From: CAUYUA01 sp963575675
GTDB taxonomy: Bacteria; Pseudomonadota; Alphaproteobacteria; Azospirillales; Azospirillaceae
Reading direction: 5' to 3'
Assembly: GCA_963575675.1 (NCBI GenBank)
Contig: CAUYUA010000024.1
Span: 1-7,610 of the forward strand
DNA length: 7,610 nucleotides
The notes beneath the pieces are model-generated. The model worked only from the letters and a program-made list of their open reading frames with translations. It ran no database searches and was not told the origin of the DNA. A program made the position numbers and the translations under genes. Of this stretch, positions 5,923 through 7,610 are shown piece after piece (the first letter of the stretch is position 1; each line of letters opens with the position of its first letter).

Positions 5923-5993
5923 GTTCAAGTTTTCATTCAAGAGCGATGAGAGCGCCGTTCAACTAAAACACTATAGAGGAAAATGTTCTGAGA

Positions 5994-6674
5994 ATGTCTA
6001 TTGCTGAAACTTTTAGCCGAACGGCGTGTTCCTATGATGGACTTCGCCGCATTCTAATCCCCTGTTTCGACGCCTTTTACGGCGCGGCTTTGGAGTGTGT
6101 GAATCTACCGCCGTCGGCGGCTCTGAAAATCTTGGACCTCGGCGCAGGAACCGGCTTGCTCGGCGCTTTTTTCCGCGATCGCTTTCCTCAAGCGGACATC
6201 ACCTTGATGGACATCGCCGACGGCATGATGGCGCAAGCGCGTTTGCGCTTTTCCGATGCGACGAATGCGGACTCCGTTCGCTTTGTAATGGCCGACTATA
6301 CGACCGCGTCGTTGGGTGGTCCTTACGACGTTGTGGCTTCGGCGCTTTCGATTCATCATCTGGAAGCCGATCAGAAGCGCGATCTGTTCAACCGTATTTT
6401 CAAATCATTGCGTCCCGGCGGTCGATTCATTAACGCCGATCAAGTCGAAGGCGAAACGCCCTCTATCGATGCTCGTTATCGTGAAATTTGGGTGAAACAA
6501 ATCCACGCGCTCGGCGTGACGCCAGAAGATTATGCGGCTGCGTGTGACCGTATGCGTTATGATCGCATGTCTTCCTTGGCGGACCAGTTGCAATGGTTGA
6601 AGAACTCAGGATTTCGCGACGTGGATTGTGTTTATAAAAGCTGGAATTTTGTCGTTTATACGGGTATTCGGTAA
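5994..6674 (+). CDS. Class I SAM-dependent methyltransferase, substrate unknown
   Basis: A 226-residue cytosolic enzyme with a Rossmann-fold methyltransferase domain. The glycine-rich SAM-binding motif I is ILDLGAGTG (residues 46-54). An acidic residue ending strand 2 follows (Asp73 in LMDIADGM), then a VRFVMADY segment before the SALSIHHL strand 4 region and a SLRPGGRF motif. The N-terminal helix contains a YDGLRRILIPCFDAFYG stretch that I associate with a family of small-molecule or uncharacterised methyltransferases, but no substrate can be named. The ATG at 5994 has an AGAGGA 13 bases upstream, unusually far. A closer ATG at 5983 reads Met-Phe-stop and cannot start this protein. A TATAGA at 5972-5977 might be a -10 box. 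The gene follows the large terminator and precedes truA by 44 bases, so the two may be cotranscribed. Nothing links it functionally to the chemoreceptor. Confidence 0.88.
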   Translation: MSIAETFSRTACSYDGLRRILIPCFDAFYGAALECVNLPPSAALKILDLGAGTGLLGAFFRDRFPQADITLMDIADGMMAQARLRFSDATNADSVRFVMADYTTASLGGPYDVVASALSIHHLEADQKRDLFNRIFKSLRPGGRFINADQVEGETPSIDARYREIWVKQIHALGVTPEDYAAACDRMRYDRMSSLADQLQWLKNSGFRDVDCVYKSWNFVVYTGIR

Positions 6675-6693
6675 GTTAAATCGAATATACGAC

Positions 6694-6707
6694 GATTTTA
6701 CAAAATC
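6694..6707. repeat. Short perfect inverted repeat just upstream of truA
   Basis: GATTTT (6694-6699) and AAAATC (6702-6707) flank AC, forming a two-fold symmetric site 11 bases before the truA ATG and inside the 44-base gap after the methyltransferase. It could be an operator half-site pair or chance. A 2-base loop is too tight for a stable RNA hairpin, so any role would more likely be at the DNA level. Confidence 0.3.
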
Positions 6708-6718
6708 TGGATGATCTT

Positions 6719-7468
6719 ATGGCCCGTTGGAAACTGTGTCTGGAATATGACGGGGCGCCCTTTGTTGGTTGGCAACGGCAAGGCAACGGGGTTTCGGTTC
6801 AGCAAATCCTGGAAGATGCGGTTCTGCGTCTTTCGGGAGAATCTGTTCGTGTTTATGGTTCCGGACGCACCGATGCGGGAGTTCATGCTTTGGGCCAAAT
6901 GGCTCATGTGGATTTGCAACGCTCTTATCGTTCTGATGTGATTCGCGACGCATTGAATTATCATATGCGTCCTTGGCCGGTTGCAGTCTTGAGCGCTGAA
7001 TTGGTTGGCGATGATTTTCATGCTCGACTATCGGCGACTGAACGTCGTTATCTTTATCGGATCGTCAATCGGCGGGCGCCTTTGACTATAGAGGTTGGAC
7101 GCGCTTGGCAGATTATTCGGCCTTTGAATGAAAGAGCCATGCTTGAAGCGGCTCAAGTTTTGATCGGACGGCATAATTTCTCCACCTTTCGTGCTTCGGA
7201 GTGTCAGGCCAAATCGCCGATCAAAACTTTGGATCGTTTTGATGTGATGCGTGTGGGCGACGAGATTCGGATAGAAGTGGCTGCGCGTTCTTTTCTGCAC
7301 CATCAGGTTCGTAATATGGTGGGAACTTTGGAATGGGTTGGTGCGGGAAAATGGACGGCGCAGAATGTGAAGCTTGCGTTAGAGGCATGTGATCGCGCGC
7401 GCGGCGGTCCTACGGCCCCGGCTGAAGGATTGTATTTTGTTGGCGTGTCTTATTCGGGAAGACCTTAA
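6719..7468 (+). CDS. truA: tRNA pseudouridine(38-40) synthase
   Basis: A 249-residue enzyme that isomerises uridines 38, 39 and 40 in the anticodon stem-loop of many tRNAs in the cytoplasm, without cofactor. The N-terminus (YDGAPFVGWQRQ, residues 10-21) and the catalytic motif GSGRTDAGVHALGQ with catalytic Asp52 are intact. Further family segments are visible: ALNYHMRP, the FHARLSATERRYLYRI stretch, HNFSTFRAS, and the C-terminal SFLHHQVRNMVGTL. Length is normal. The ATG at 6719 has only a weak GGAT before it. The overlapping ATG at 6711 is in another frame. In many alphaproteobacteria truA accompanies fmt and def, as I recall; here the upstream neighbour is an unrelated methyltransferase. A hairpin terminator follows 12 bases after the stop. 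Confidence 0.96.
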   Translation: MARWKLCLEYDGAPFVGWQRQGNGVSVQQILEDAVLRLSGESVRVYGSGRTDAGVHALGQMAHVDLQRSYRSDVIRDALNYHMRPWPVAVLSAELVGDDFHARLSATERRYLYRIVNRRAPLTIEVGRAWQIIRPLNERAMLEAAQVLIGRHNFSTFRASECQAKSPIKTLDRFDVMRVGDEIRIEVAARSFLHHQVRNMVGTLEWVGAGKWTAQNVKLALEACDRARGGPTAPAEGLYFVGVSYSGRP

Positions 7469-7480
7469 ATTACTGAAATC

Positions 7481-7515
7481 AAAAGGGTCTAGGAACACAG
7501 TTTCTGGACCCTTTT
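7481..7515 (+). terminator. Hairpin terminator after truA (member of the local palindrome family)
   Basis: AAAAGGGTC (7481-7489) pairs perfectly with GACCCTTTT (7507-7515). The stem extends through T·G, A-T, G-C, G·T, A-T and A-T pairs to a loop of CACAG (7496-7500). The last stem bases are a TTTT run, and the mirror-image AAAA on the other side means it could work in both directions. It is nearly superimposable on the trmL hairpin, including the preceding TGAAA-TCAAAAGGG flank. Confidence 0.85.
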
Positions 7516-7552
7516 ACGGTCTATACCCTGTTCGATTGAGAAACTGAGAATC

Positions 7553-7610
7553 ATGCGGCTTTCCCGAATTGAAACGGCCCACTCTCGTCCGGTCGTCATA
7601 AACTCCAAGA
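7553..7610 (+). CDS. Possible start of an unidentified protein, cut by the window edge
   Basis: An ATG at 7553 opens a frame that stays open to the end of the window (MRLSRIETAHSRPVVINSK). It follows the truA terminator and has only a weak GAGAA upstream. I recognise no family. Two minus-strand frames are also open here, ending at stop codons at 7516-7514 and 7491-7489; a convergent gene ending in the shared hairpin is an equally reasonable reading. The short length prevents a decision. Confidence 0.2.
   Translation, partial: MRLSRIETAHSRPVVINSK

Noticed and set aside
6711..6941. Plus-strand frame of 76 codons starting 8 bases before truA
   Set aside because: Out of frame with truA and entirely inside it. 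truA motifs are intact from residue 4 onward.
1..7610. CRISPR arrays, tRNA or rRNA genes, insertion sequences, phage or defence genes
   Set aside because: No spaced repeat series, no cloverleaf or rRNA-like sequence, and no transposase, integrase or nuclease domain was seen on either strand.

Overview
The window looks like chromosomal DNA of an alphaproteobacterium, probably Rhodospirillales-like. The main reasons are a three-gene cytochrome bc1 operon with a short Tat-dependent Rieske protein, separate cytochrome b and c1 genes, and a divergent trmL next to it. Base composition is moderate, apart from one strongly AT-rich intergenic stretch. Exact taxonomy cannot be settled from the sequence alone.

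Layout. At the far left a minus-strand reading frame starts at base 56 and runs off the window; its first residues resemble the N-terminus of ScpB, a weak call. Bases 101-137 hold a perfect hairpin terminator for the minus-strand petABC operon: petA (Rieske, 2827 to 2258), petB (cytochrome b, 2225 to 972) and petC (cytochrome c1, 944 to 165). A promoter-like -35/-10 pair lies at 2918-2889, with a short leader that can fold. Divergent from it, trmL (3207-3689) encodes a tRNA wobble-base 2'-O-methyltransferase and ends in a hairpin terminator.

A 400-base gene-free stretch follows. Its first half is about 23% G+C and its second half is rich in inverted repeats. It leads into a transmembrane chemoreceptor gene (4155-5768) whose product has two membrane helices and a canonical signalling hairpin but no recognisable HAMP domain. 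After it comes a large 105-base two-arm palindrome ending in a T-run. Then come a class I SAM-dependent methyltransferase of unknown substrate (5994-6674) and truA (tRNA pseudouridine synthase, 6719-7468), 44 bases apart on the same strand. truA ends in a third hairpin clearly related to the one after trmL. The last 90 bases are unresolved, with a possible gene start at 7553.

How the genes work together. The petABC products are the three catalytic subunits of the ubiquinol:cytochrome c oxidoreductase. trmL and truA both modify the tRNA anticodon stem-loop (position 34 and positions 38-40) but are not in one operon. The chemoreceptor is an orphan here, with no che genes nearby.

The genes are mostly ordinary. 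The best candidate for something undescribed is a family of related palindromes (GGGTC-TAGG-N-CAG-N-CTGG-ACCC type) serving as gene-end hairpins after trmL, the chemoreceptor and truA. The chemoreceptor copy appears to be a doubled version with alternative folds. I see no phage, CRISPR, transposon or defence genes.
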